Source of the DNA: Phialocephala subalpina
Taxonomy: Eukaryota; Ascomycota; Leotiomycetes; Helotiales; Mollisiaceae
Assembly (NCBI GenBank): GCA_900073065.1
Contig: FJOG01000026.1
Coordinates: 723,848-765,280 of the forward strand
Length of the DNA stretch: 41,433 nt
Reading direction: 5' to 3'
In this document: positions 1 to 11,355 of the stretch, piece by piece
Position numbering within the stretch: position 1 is the first letter of the stretch
How the letters are laid out: every line of letters begins with the position of its first letter
Translations under genes and position numbers: made by a program
Notes under the pieces: model-generated
What the model was told of the DNA's origin: nothing
What the model saw: only the letters and a program-made list of their open reading frames with translations
Databases searched by the model: none

Positions 1-475
1 AATATTTAATATTATTATAATAATATATTAAATTAATATTCGATAATTTTAAATAATATATTATTAAATATAATTATTAAAAATTATATTATTTTTATTT
101 AATATAAATTATAATTAGAATAATTATTTTTTTAATTTATTTAAATTATAAAATACGAAAAATAAATTTATAATAAATTTAATTATTCGTAATATTTTAT
201 TATTATATTAAAAAAATTTAAAGTTATTCATATAAATATTATTAAATTTTTAATATTTAATAAATTATAAAATTAAAAATCGAATTATATATAATTATAA
301 AAACGAAATTCAATTTAAATTTTTTAATAATCTTTATATAATCATTTAATTTTAATTTAAATAATAATTATAACCGCGAAATCAAAATAAGCTTTTCGCT
401 TTTTCTTATTTAAATTTATTAAATTTATTTATATTTATTTATATTCATTTATATTTACTCGTATTTACTTGCCGT
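1..475. repeat. AT-rich block, probably RIP-degraded repeat
   Basis: Almost only A and T, with rare isolated CG dinucleotides and no usable open reading frame. It ends abruptly near 475, where base composition returns to normal within a few tens of bases. Such blocks are what RIP leaves of transposons in filamentous ascomycetes. No terminal repeat can be judged because the block runs off the window edge. The parent element is unrecognisable by eye. Confidence 0.75.
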
Positions 476-1076
476 TATATTTCACTCATTTTAGCTCACT
501 TAGTAATACCGATAAAATAGCCTTGCTCACCTTTCCAGACCAAAACAGATTCTTTCAACGTTACGATTAATGCGTGATAACCGGTTGATATTATCGCCTG
601 ATTTGAAACACTGGCCGCGCCAAGACCACGCCCGAAGTAATGCGCAGCTCCTAAAGCGGCGCGGGATCACGTGCCGGCGGCCTTGCAAGTAAGGAAAAGT
701 TATCAGGATTCTGGTAAAATCATATCAGGATCAAAACAAGCAACTACCCCTCTTGCTCAAGCTATTTAATCGTCTTCGTATCTTCCCTTCAAAGAGCATC
801 ATGATCTACGTAAGGCTATTAGGATAAATGGGGATATCGAAGTTTTACAGGCGGGGGTACTTGGATGAATTCTCCGGGATAAAGATTTTCCGTCAAACAG
901 ACAGAAGGACCGTAAACGCATTAAGTGGTTGCAAATGCAGGCGAAATGTGATTTTCTATGTTATATATGGTGTATACTCTATGGTGACCTTCAATCTCAT
1001 GGTTTTTGTCGGCTTCCTTTGAAGGAGCGTGAGATAGCTCCACTTTTACTCAGTTTCTATTGTCCTCCCGCCCAAC
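476..1076 (+). promoter_or_regulatory. Upstream region of the GH43 gene
   Basis: About 600 bp of normal composition between the AT block and the GH43 start. It holds a TATA-like TATTTAATC near 763, about 310 bp before the ATG. Short open frames at 828-1022 and 929-1216 have no recognisable product; the second overlaps the gene in another frame. I see no other gene here. Proximal promoter and 5' UTR is the simplest reading. Confidence 0.4.
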
Positions 1077-2968
1077 ATGTATCTCCTCGAGGTCGTGTTA
1101 AGTGCGATGGTACTTATTCTGTCTTTCATACCATCGTCAAACACCAAGAATTCCACATACACAAATCCCATACTACCGGGATGGCATTCCGATCCAAGTT
1201 GCACCTTCGTAGCTGAGGTAGACAACTCCTTTTTCTGCGCAACATCTTCCTTCCTTACCTTCCCAGGAATGCCAATCTACACCAGCAAAGATTTGATAAA
1301 CTGGAGACTCGCTAGTCACGCCTTTTCCAGGCCGTCTCAAGTACCGCAGATTGGAAATACAACGCTTCAAGATGCCGGTCTCTGGGCAACTACCATTCGG
1401 TATCACGACGGCAAATTCTACGCAATAGTATGCTATACACCACTGTCGCCTTTTGTTGTCACAGGGTTCATTTTCACGACTACTGATCCATATGACGACA
1501 ATGCATGGAGTGAACCATTGTCGTTTCCGTTGGGAGATATTGATCCCAACTTGTTCTGGGACGATGACGGGACGACGTACCTCCAGTTCTCTGGCATTCA
1601 TCAACAGACCATTGACCTTGAGACCGGCGCCCTCGGTAATGCAAGCATTATCTGGACGGGGTTCACTGAATTCATTCCCGAGGGGCCGCGTATGCACAAG
1701 AAGGATGGATACTATTATCTTATGATTGCAGAAGGTGGGACTGAGCTAGGACACCACGAAGCGATAGCCCGCTCCACGAATATTTGGGGTCCATACGAAG
1801 GCTATTCAGGGAATCCTATCCTCACGGCCACCAACACCAGCAACTATTTCCAGACAGTCGGCCATGCCGACATCTTCCAAGATGCATCTGGTAACTGGTG
1901 GGGTAGCGCACTTGCTACAAGATCTGGACCTGCATGGGAAAACTATCCAATGGGTCGCGAGACTGTTTTAGTTCCTGCAACATGGAAAGAGGACGAATGG
2001 CCAGTCCTAGACCCAGTTCAAGGCCAAATGAACGGCTGGCCACTCCCACCACAGACAAGGGCAATACGCGGAAGTGGACCGTTTGTTGAAGATCCAGACG
2101 TCTTCGACTTCCCTCCGGGCTCCGCTATTCCATCGCATTTTCTCTACTGGCGCTTTCCACCAAAAGACGCTTTCGCAGTGTCCCCTCAGGGATATCCCAA
2201 TACGCTTCGGCTGCGTCCATCGCAGTCAAATCTCACGTCTAGCGCACCGCTGAGCACGATATCAGAACTGAGCTTGATCATGCGTGTTCAGACAGACACT
2301 TTGTTTACTTTCAGCGTCGACGTCGTCTTGTTCGAGCCAAAGATACAAGAGGAGGAGGTTGGTATAACCGCTTTCATCACACAAACGCAACATCTCGACT
2401 TGGGCATTGTGCTGTTGCCCACGAGCGATTCCACCTCAAATGGCAGTACGAAGCTAGCTCCGCATCTTCGCTTCCGGGCTACTAACGTGCCTGGCCTGAC
2501 GGGTGACTTCAACGGAACTGTGCCGACTGTCATTAAGACGTTACCAGAACATTGGCTGAATGCTCCGATCCGGCTGCAGGTATCTGCCACCAATGAGACG
2601 CACTACACTCTCTCTGCTGCTTCATCTACTGCGCCTTGGGAAAGTGAAATCGTGGGAATAGCACCTGCAACAATATTGAGCGGCGGTGATGGTCGCTTTA
2701 CAGGTAAGGGTTCCCTCTTGTACTCTACAAATGGATATTCGCGGAAAGTCCTGGGAGATTATGTGTGTTGGAGCTACCTCATTCCTTGACCTGCGTCAGG
2801 TGTGCTCGCTAACGAATTTCAGGCACGCTTATTGGGGTATATGCTACGAGTAACGGTGGTACTGGTACAACGGAGTCCTATATCAGCAGATGGCGGTACC
2901 AAGGGAAAGGTCAGGACATCAACAATGGTACATTTGTACCATACAGCCCGTTTGTAGGATCGTCATAA
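1077..2968 (+). CDS. Secreted glycoside hydrolase family 43 (beta-xylosidase / alpha-arabinofuranosidase type)
   Basis: Two exons, 1077-2703 and 2823-2968, encode 590 residues. The intron (2704-2822, GTAAGG...TTTCAG) is supported because removing it joins RFTG to TLIGVYATSNGG in frame, a typical GH43 C-terminal module strand; without it the ORF stops at 2789. Residues 1-22 form a hydrophobic signal peptide. The five-bladed propeller follows, with the three expected acidic residues: Asp39 in NPILPGWHSDPSC (base), Asp156 in GDIDPNLFW (pKa modulator) and Glu202 in PEGPRMHKKDGYYY (acid). The C-terminal ~220 residues look like the beta-sandwich module of two-domain fungal GH43 xylosidases. The enzyme should act outside the cell on hemicellulose side chains or xylo-oligosaccharides. 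It appears intact although it lies about 600 bp from an AT block. Exact substrate is not decidable by eye. Confidence 0.9.
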
Positions 2969-3288
2969 CGCGTGAACCACACGAAATGTAAATGTCTCAT
3001 AATACTAGAGAATGGCTATATAGTGGCGAAAGAGAAAAGCAAATGCACTACCGAATTTGAAAGGGAAAGGCGTGGGAACGAAAAGCAGAATCGTAATGCC
3101 ACTTGGCAAGGATCACATCATCACACACAAAGTGTATTTCGAAGGAAGTCTTGCGTACTCAATGGCAGATGTTATTTCCATTATCCTATTCGCAACACCC
3201 GCCTATGACTCCTCCATACTATGCTGTAACCACACGAAGAGGGAATCCGAACTCCGACAATGCCTAGCGCCTAAATAATACCGATGCA
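2969..3288. other. Intergenic 3' region of GH43 and POL2
   Basis: Convergent 3' ends: GH43 stops at 2968 on + and the POL2 end lies just above on -. Two short overlapping open frames (2972-3278) have no recognisable product. I see no gene here. Confidence 0.5.
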
Positions 3289-3788
3289 TCCATGCAAAAC
3301 CAAAACAACCAAATCAAATCCCACCCAAAACCTCATCAACAACCACCCCAAGCATCCTCAGTCCATACGTCCCAGCAACCCTCTCAAAAACCCTCATTCT
3401 CCTCAACACCTCCTCCCTCCTAACCGTCTCCCCCCAGTTACCACTACAAGCACAATGCTCCATAAAATCATTAACCCTCAACGTGCCACACTTCCCACAC
3501 TTCAAATCCTGTCCCGTCCACTCCGCCACCAATCCATTTCCATGCAAAACCAAAACAACCAAATCAAATCCCACCCAAAACCTCATCAACAACCACCCCA
3601 AGCATCCTCAGTCCATACGTCCCAGCAACCCTCTCAAAAACCCTCATTCTCCTCAACACCTCCTCCCTCCTAACCGTCTCCCCCCAGTTACCACTACAAG
3701 CACAATGCTCCATAAAATCATTAACCCTCAACGTGCCACACTTCCCACACTTCAAATCCTGTCCCGTCCACTCCGCCACCAATCCATT
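3289..3788. repeat. Perfect 250-bp tandem duplication across the POL2 3' end
   Basis: Bases 3289-3538 and 3539-3788 are two adjacent direct copies with no mismatch that I can find. The unit, read on the minus strand, begins just before the codons for VAEWTGQDLKC, covers the last zinc finger of Pol epsilon and its stop codon, and ends about 25 bp into the 3' UTR. Outer flanks differ on both sides, so the unit is exactly 250 bp. Absence of any divergence means a very recent event or an assembly artefact; 250 bp is also a common sequencing read length. Confidence 0.95.
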
Positions 3789-6700
3789 AGCTCTTTTCGG
3801 AGCAGACGAGCTTCCATCGTGATGTTCTTGTCGAGAGACAAGACTTGCATGAGAGATTTGACGAGTTGGAGGGCGGGGTTGGATAATTTGAGGTGGGAGC
3901 CGGGGAGGATGGGGAAGGAGTAGTCAGATGCTAGTTCAGGGTGGAGCATTTCGTCTTTATGTCGGCGGATTAGGCCTGCGATTTGGCGTTTGAGGGGTTT
4001 CTCGAATTCTTTGCCGAGGATGATCTTGTCATCTTTGACATCTTGGGTTGAAGCCAGAGCGGAGACAGGGAGTTGAGTCGCACGAGGAGTTGAGTCGGGA
4101 AGGGTGCGAGGTCGTTTGAGCTTGTGCATGATTTCGATGAATTCGATGACCCAGTCGTTGAAGACTGGCTGCAGCGGCGCAGGTAAGAATTTGCTGAGCT
4201 GCCAGTGCATAATGCAATCCAGCGTTTGGTTCTCAGCTTCAACCACTTTTGCGGTCGCCTTTCCACCGTAGTTGAACTCGTCATACCAGACCAAATAATC
4301 CCAGTATTCCTTGATCTCCAGATCCAAGAAGTGGAACAGCGGCTTAGCCTTGATCGACTTCAGAATGTACTCACTGTACGCGTACGCATTTCCAACTTCA
4401 GACTTCGTAGTTTGGAGCAGAAGTCGATTTGCGTTCGCGAAGACGACATGCGATCCGACGCGTCTGAAGTCTGTCATGAGTTGCTGGAATGCTTTCCTGG
4501 ACATCATCTGTACATAGTAATGCAGTGACCGGTCGTAAAGGAACGAATCGGGGTTCTCAACCCAGCGGACGAGATGCTGTACCATGATATCGGCCATGTT
4601 ACTTCCTTTGCAGGCTTCCGTCCACCAAGCCTTGACCATCTCTCGCATGACGGTGATGCCGGCTGTCGCGAAGGCGTTGTCCGAGTACAAAACATTGGTG
4701 CCGTCGCTTGGGGCATCGTCTTGAGGAGCAGCTGGATTAAATGCGATCGAGTCACTTCCTTCGAGTTCGTTAATGAGCGATGAAGTTAGGATCGTGTTGA
4801 TGGCGAGGTTTCGAACATCGATCTCAATGCAAACCGACGGGTAGGTACCAGGATTGTTGACAGACGGCATCTGTACAGTCTCGAGTGGCCCGAGAACGTC
4901 ATCTTGTTCATAGCCGGCATGATCTGGTCTCGGGCTCCCAGACCACCAAAGTACGACATTGTTCTTCTGCAACCTCCTGGCATACGCGATATCAATGAGG
5001 TATCGAGGATCGTCTCTCTCGAGATTGCAAAGAGGGACATCACCATATCTCGCCAACTCAGTAAGATGCAAGATCCATTGTCCAAGGCTGAGATAATGGT
5101 TAACGAGCCTCTTTGCGACAAAAGCTTGCCAGCCGAGAGGTGGGAGATTACTGTCGTCTATCTGGTACTTCAACGGCAAGACCGGAAATTCGCCTAGAAT
5201 CGGGACATCGTGAATAAGCATGCGTCGCTGTGGAGACTGGATGACGAGCATCAGTGGCTTTGACTCGTCATTTCGCATCTTCTTGACCAAATCTCCAACC
5301 TCAAGAAGGGCTTTTCGTCTTGTCGTCACCTGATTGGTCTTGAACTGAAGCTTCTCCTGGTACTCGAAGCAAGCCTGCCATGCAACACCCTCGACCTCTG
5401 CCTCTTTCTCTCGTCTTGCCAGGTTATCCGTGTAGATTTTGCCGATGTTAGGTAGGTCTTGAGCAGAGTCCTTGTTCTTCTGTAAGATGATAACATGAGC
5501 TAGTTCTTTTGCTGTCGAGAACAGGGCGAAGACTTGTCGATCGCCTGCTACGACATGGTACAGGTACAAATATGCCATCGGTGACTGGGAGAGATACGGA
5601 TTCTTGGCGGTCGCTCTTCGTAGACCAGAGAGATCAAATCCAGACTCGAGACCTTTGCCGAGGACGCCAGGTTGAGTTTCGTCGAATGTACAGAGACTGC
5701 CTAGCTGTAGCACTGCTCTGACATTTAGCGGCACCTGTTTCTCATACACACCTTCCACACTGGGATGATTGAAGAGCAGAGACAGCTTCTGTGCATCGTT
5801 CACATACACCTCCTCTGGCATGGTAAGCTTGAAAAGATGTACAGAAGGATGTCCATTTGGCAGCGTATGCGTGACCTTCTGGGCGTCGCAGCCATCGACC
5901 TCAATGTCCGGCAGCTCCTTCCCTTTCAGATTCAAGAACACTTGTCGTGGGACATTGACTTTCAGTTGATGAATCTTCGAGTCGATGAGAACGAAAGCTA
6001 GCACTACGCCAGGACTCGTCGTCCCCCGGAGCTGTAGAACTTGCCAGGTACTCTTGTAAGTCATTTCCGCCTGGACTCGGAACGTGGCACCGATATTGCT
6101 CTGTGCGCCTGGTCGAGTCTCACCGAAAAGATGCTTCCGTCGGATTCGAGCAGATTTCTGGATCTTCCATTTCTGCTTCTGATACTCGAGGAAGCCTCTG
6201 TAGTCCTTTGTTGGATCCGGCATCTTCTCAGGAAGAGCAGCAAAGGGATTCGTGTTGACTGCGACGGCCGGCTCCGGAGATTTTCGCTTCTGAGCCTTCT
6301 GCGATGCTTGCGTCAACGCAGCGCCAATAGCCTTTGGCTTCAATAGTTTCACGCCAAAGTCCTCCATGTCTTGCGATCGGTCTTGGAGGTTGGTGATCTC
6401 CTCTAATGGCGCTGACTTGAACAGATCCGTCATCTTCTTTTGCTTCAACTTGTCATCCTTGACGTTGATCCTCCTCTGAAGCCATTCCGGATGTGGCACT
6501 CTTGGAACAGGATTCCTCACTTTTTGCAGTGCGGCAGGAATCGTGATCAGCTTTTGAATGACAGAGCCTAGACGCTCGCGGTAGTAGTCCCAATCTAGCA
6601 GAGCTCTTGGGTCCATGTTTGTAGGGTCTTCTTTCAGCCATTTCCGCAGGAAGTATCTCTTGACCGATGTTTCTGCCGAGAAGATTGCAACAGGAATGGC

Positions 6701-9700
6701 TCGTTCAGTGACAGGTGCATTCTTCGGCCTCGCGCAAATAATATATTTGCAATTGAGACCTTTGTCTTTCACCATCTGCTCGCCCAAGAAATCAGCCAGG
6801 CGCTTCGCAGTCGTGATCGAGGTCGATTTCTGTGCTCCGTATTCTTCAAGGGTCTTCGACATGCTCCTGTTTTCGCAAATGAGATCGATGAGCTCTTCAT
6901 CGGCAAGTGTTTCTCCTTTCGAATCGAGGACATCCAGCCACTGATTTGCAACCTTTGCTACAGCGTCGTACGTCTCTGACAAAGTCGTACCTTCTAAGAA
7001 GAATTTGAAAATCTGCTGTTGGAAGATCTTGATAAGCTTCAACTCTCCTCTTCGCTTGACCTCGAAACCTTTCAACTCAGCAAGACTACCGTCATCGTTG
7101 AAAACAGCGTAACGCTTCTTCAAATTCTTGTCTTCTTCCTTCGATGTTGGCAAGATCATAGCTCGGTACGGCCCATCGACCTCAAAGAAAATCGAGTTGT
7201 CGCTATGTGTCTCGTACTTGAAGGTCTTCGGGTCAACCAGAGTTTGGTATTGGTGATTCGTGAATTTGGCATGAACAAGATGGTTCAACATGACACAAGG
7301 ATACGAGATTGCCATCTTCTTCCCATTCTTGAGCTTGAAGGCATAGTTCTCGGGGAATGTCGCTGGCAACATGCACCAAATACCATCAGTGTCGAGTTCC
7401 AGCGGCCGTCCGATCCGTTCAACCAACTGTCGAGCCATCTGAATGATGTGGGCACCAGTCAAACAGGTAACACCAGCCATTTCCATGGAATACCATCGCG
7501 ATCCCTTTCGCATGACATATCCATAGAAGGAGTTGAGAATGACCTTGTGGGCTAGTTGCAGCGAGTCGAAAAGCACGATCATCTTCTTCGCGGCATCAAC
7601 CTCGACAGCTGGGGCTCCAGCGGATTTCAGAGCCTCGGTCTTGCCTTTCCAGACTTTCTGCTTGCCTTTGTAGTCGTACCGACGATCTCGAAAGTCTTTG
7701 ACTGTGTCGATGTAGAAAGGATTCTCCCGCTGACAGATGATCGCTTCTCGCTCGATTGTTTTCTGATCGTGAATCTTGTGGTAGATCTTCTGACTGTAGA
7801 TCTGCAACCGTTTCCGTACCAAAGTTGATTGCTCATCGGGAGTCAAGTCGTGGAAAGTCCTTGCTGGGCTGTTCGGCCATTTCCCAGGAAATTTCTCATT
7901 CTCTAGAGAATTCCTGATCATGTTGTACTCATCGCGCTTTGCAGGCAGGTACTCTCCTCTCCACGCCCAAGGTAATCTTCGGTCGCAGGTCTTTCCAGGA
8001 CGATTGAAATCGCATGCTGCACAGTCTGACTCTTGGATCATAGAATCTGGCTGCAATCGATTCGTGGTCATGATGTTGGGGTACATGGACGCGACATCCA
8101 AATGGTAAATCAGGGGTCGCTCGCTTCGGTTCGCAGTCTCTTTCAGGCTGTTTAGTCGGTCGGTGATCTGCTGCTTCACTTCCTCGTAATTCTCAACATC
8201 GTCAAGGGACTTCTTCTCTTCGACAGTGATGCTGAACTTCAAAGCAGCGTCGAGGTCCTCCAATAGCTCGTCAATCGCAGTGGTGTCCACAGCGAAATTG
8301 ACAGGAATGTCAGCACGGAAGACTCCGGCTTCAATACTTTCAACGTGCCCACCAACGTAGGTTTCTGACTCCAGCAAGTGTCCATCCCAGAATGCCTCCT
8401 TTGGCGACACATGTTTGTTCGGCAGCACAATCTCCTTCTGGTATGCCTGCACCATGAGTAACATCTCACAGAGGGTTCCGGTACCTTTCCTCAGCACAGC
8501 ATCCGGACCCAGTGGGATAATTGTACATAGCGAGAAAATGAAAGGGTGCACATATTTCATGTACAGGTAATATGTCGCCACGGCATCTGAGACTGAATAT
8601 TCGGAGAGAACTTGCGGTTTCTCACTTGCATACCGCAGCATTAATTCCGGATCCAGCTCATCGGGGTCGTATCCAAGCTTGGCAGTTGTGACAGCTTTCA
8701 GGCCTCGACTTCCTTGTGGCAAGTAACTGTCTCGGTTCACCCAGTGGAAACAATCCATGTGTGCACTGTAGTCGCAACAGTACTGGTCTTCTGCTCCCTT
8801 CCGCCAGCCAATCTCTTGGTACATATCGATTCCATTGACACTCGCTCGTGCATCCACGAATGGCCAATCGAAAAAGTCTCCGTTGTAAGTCGCAATGACC
8901 GTAGGTCTCGCTTCCTTGATATGAAGAAAGAATCGTTCGATCACTGCCTTCTCATCCGGCTCGTTGAAAATCATGAAAGGACCCTCGTACTCCGGTTTTG
9001 GTGTGTACTCGAAGTCCTCGATGTCTTCTGAGACAATCTCTCGATTCGTGATCAGAAATCCCTGTCCATCGATCATGTACGAAATCATCATAATCTGATC
9101 AATTGCCGCATCGGGAAACTTTAGAGGAAGTTTCGTGGTCTCGATATCGTATGCCATAACCACAGGCTCTGCTCGTTCCAGACGCTCTTCTAAACATTTC
9201 ATGGTCGTAACGCCGTGTTTCGCCTCGACCGAGTACCATTTTCCAGTCCGTATATCTGCCATTGTTAGCATTATTCTCTAAGAGCATATTCTACACGTAC
9301 CCATATCTATCATTACTCGTACATGGTATGGTACATCCCATTCCCTAATATCCACAATGAAATCGCTAGCATCCGCAACAGAAACGTTAAGTCGTTTATC
9401 ATCATCTCGGTCGTCATCAAAGAGGTCGAATCCAGCATTTGCACTACATTACCATCAGCATCCGCACCTCTCCCCAATTCCAGAGATAACATACCTGGCA
9501 ACCTCGGCATACGTATCCATCGCATTCATATTCTTCTTATTCTTCTCCGCAATAGGCATAATATCCCTCCTCGCCGCCAACAACTCCCACACATTATTAA
9601 ACCTCAACTCAAAAAACGTCCTCCTATACCCCAGAAGATGATTCGGCATTTGCAAATCCTCCTTCTCCACCTTCCTTAAACTCTTGACTACACCTCCGCC

Positions 9701-10102
9701 CGGAGCCCGCTTCAACCATTCCTCTGCTTCCGCTTCATGTCCTCTCTTCACCGCAACCAAGAAATAAGGTTCATACTCCAATATAGCTCTGAATGTCCCT
9801 CCATCCTCTTCGATGAAATAGCAATCTAGCCCAGCTCGTCCTTCGGGGATCTTGTCGTCTTCGATAGAAGTAGCGTGTATGTTTACTAGCCAGCCGGTCT
9901 TCTTCTTCCCAGAATCATAGCGTGCGAAGCCTTGCGCTTCGTCGATTGCGTGGGCGAGGCGGGTTGCTTCTCGTTTTTCGTCGGCGGAGGTGCCTTCGTT
10001 ACCCCCTTTTGATGCTGTGAAGGTTTTTGTCTTGCGGGGACCATGATAGGCTTGTTTACCTCCGCGGCGGTAGCCATTCTTGGGCATTCGTGGACCGGGC
10101 AT
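3564..10102 (-). CDS. POL2: DNA polymerase epsilon catalytic subunit, C-terminus rearranged
   Basis: Leading-strand replicative polymerase. Exons are 10102-9495, 9443-9301 and 9255 downward; the introns are 51 and 45 nt, the latter with a TGCTAAC branch site. They join ...TYAEVAS to ANAGFDLF and VMIDMD to IRTGKWYS in frame. The proofreading exonuclease has Asp287/Glu289 (YDIETTKLP), Asp377 (TYNGDFFDWP) and Asp474 (YSVSDA). The polymerase has motif A Asp637 (LDVASMYPNI), motif B NSFYGYVMRKG and motif C Asp872/Asp874 (LDTDGIW). Cysteines 662, 665, 674 and 758 match the Fe-S site. The main frame runs 2084 residues and stops at 3752 after an out-of-frame tail following RLLRKELM. The last zinc finger (CGKCG...CACSGNW) continues in another frame to the stop at 3564. 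The ~70-80 residues that should precede it, including the first C-terminal zinc finger, are absent. The ATG-like start at 9271 lies in the second intron and is not used. Confidence 0.93.
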
Positions 10103-10504
10103 TGTGTTAAGGGTGCAGGATTACCTGCCGAGGGAGAGGTTGTGGTCAGGTAGAGGTGGTCGGGAGGTGCAAGTCTAGTGAAAGAATTGCTTATCGTGGA
10201 GGTCGAATTCGACTACTCGTGGTACTATTCGAGACGTGCGAGGTAATTGGGATGTTGTGCGGAGCTGCGATGAAAGTTGGCGGGTATGTTGAAGTTCGAG
10301 ATTCGAAATCCATGCAGCGCGTCTCGACGCGCTTTCGTGTTTAGTGCCTTTTTCGCGAACCCCTGAATACACCAATTTCTCAGCCTTGCTGACCAGGTTC
10401 AACGCCAAGGAATTCCGGTGACCGTCAAATCGAAGACGCGCACATTACATCGTCCCATTTTCTCAGCCTTCTCTCCCAGCTTCTTTCCTTCAACAACCAC
10501 CATA
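10103..10504. promoter_or_regulatory. Bidirectional POL2/COX20 promoter with ACGCG motifs
   Basis: 402 bp separate the divergent POL2 and COX20 start codons. At 10317-10332 lies a perfect inverted repeat, GCGCGTC-TC-GACGCGC, and a further ACGCGC sits near 10436. ACGCG is the core of the MluI cell-cycle box recognised by MBF-type factors, which drive S-phase genes such as replicative polymerases in yeasts. The motif is seen; its use here is inferred. A pyrimidine-rich TTCTCAGCCTTCTCTCCCAG stretch just before the COX20 ATG is typical of fungal core promoters and 5' UTRs. Confidence 0.5.
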
Positions 10505-11133
10505 ATGGCAGGCGACACCAGAGATTCTTCAACCTCTGCCCCGAGGGGGCCTCCTCCCGGAGCAACCGAACCACCAGAACATGTCAAGACCCCCAACAAA
10601 GTCTACGAAGTCTTCAATGCGCCACCGTCCGCCAATGCATTGCCTGAAGGCTCAGGGTTGAATACCGCAGGGGCGAGAGAGAAGCAGCCTACGTTGGCCG
10701 AGGGAATTAAGACTGTTAGGTTGCAGGACTTTACGCAGGTGCATATGTATCCTTGTGTGAGGGAGAGTCTGTTGATGGGAATTGGGGGTGGGTTTGGGAT
10801 GGGTGGGGTTAGAGCGCTTTGGGGAGGTGAGTGCTCTGTTTTTTCATTAGCGGAGGTTTTGCTGATGGTGGCCATACAGCGCCAATACCGAAAGCTGCCA
10901 ATTGGGCAGTGGGCACATTTGTCTTTGCTGCGTTCGCAAATTACGAGTTCTGCCTTTACAAGCGGAGAATGGAGAAGGCGTATATGAAAAGAGCAGTGGA
11001 GATCATTGATAAGAAGAAAGCGGAGAAGGAAGCTGCTGCGAAGGCGAAGAGGGATGAGAGGAGAAGGTTGAAAGAGGAGGAAGATAAGAGGGCAGAGGAA
11101 GCTGCTAAGAATAAGGGTTGGAAGTTCTGGTGA
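10505..11133 (+). CDS. COX20: Cytochrome c oxidase assembly factor COX20 (FAM36A family)
   Basis: Two exons, 10505-10826 and 10880-11133, separated by a 53-nt intron (GTGAGT...ACAG), encode 191 residues. The splice joins VRALWG to APIPKAANWAVGTF. Two predicted inner-membrane helices lie at about residues 85-105 (glycine-rich, LLMGIGGGFGMGGV) and 113-131 (AANWAVGTFVFAAFANYEFC). A long basic and acidic coiled-coil tail follows. This matches the Cox20 layout: a chaperone that binds newly made Cox2 in the mitochondrial inner membrane during complex IV assembly. The N-terminal ~80 residues are Pro/Ser-rich and poorly conserved. An upstream in-frame ATG at 10418 would add 29 residues; I prefer 10505, which opens with MAGDTRDSS after a pyrimidine-rich leader. 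The gene appears intact. Confidence 0.85.
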
Positions 11134-11355
11134 CCCACACTAAGTTGGACATTGTAGATGTATTATGATCCTGTATTATGAACGAACTCTGGGACCAGCT
11201 CTCCTCAGAGCAGCTTGGAAGAAGTGGATATTTCCTTGCGCCAAATCCTATCCGGCCTAACCCCATTTCAATGTAATCCATCCCGCCCAATAACGCCTTG
11301 CTATGCTGGTACAATATCCGCTCAAGAGACATCAGGTGCCAGTCAAAGATTCAGA

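Noticed and set aside
3284..3923. Plus-strand open frames across the 250-bp repeats
   Set aside because: They are antisense to the conserved POL2 zinc-finger coding sequence, and their Pro/Asn/Thr-rich translation is what that antisense gives.
9256..9300. POL2 starting at 9271 (MLTMADIRTG)
   Set aside because: The Met lies in a 45-nt intron with TGCTAAC branch and CAG end; splicing it joins conserved sequence, and two upstream exons encode the true N-terminus.
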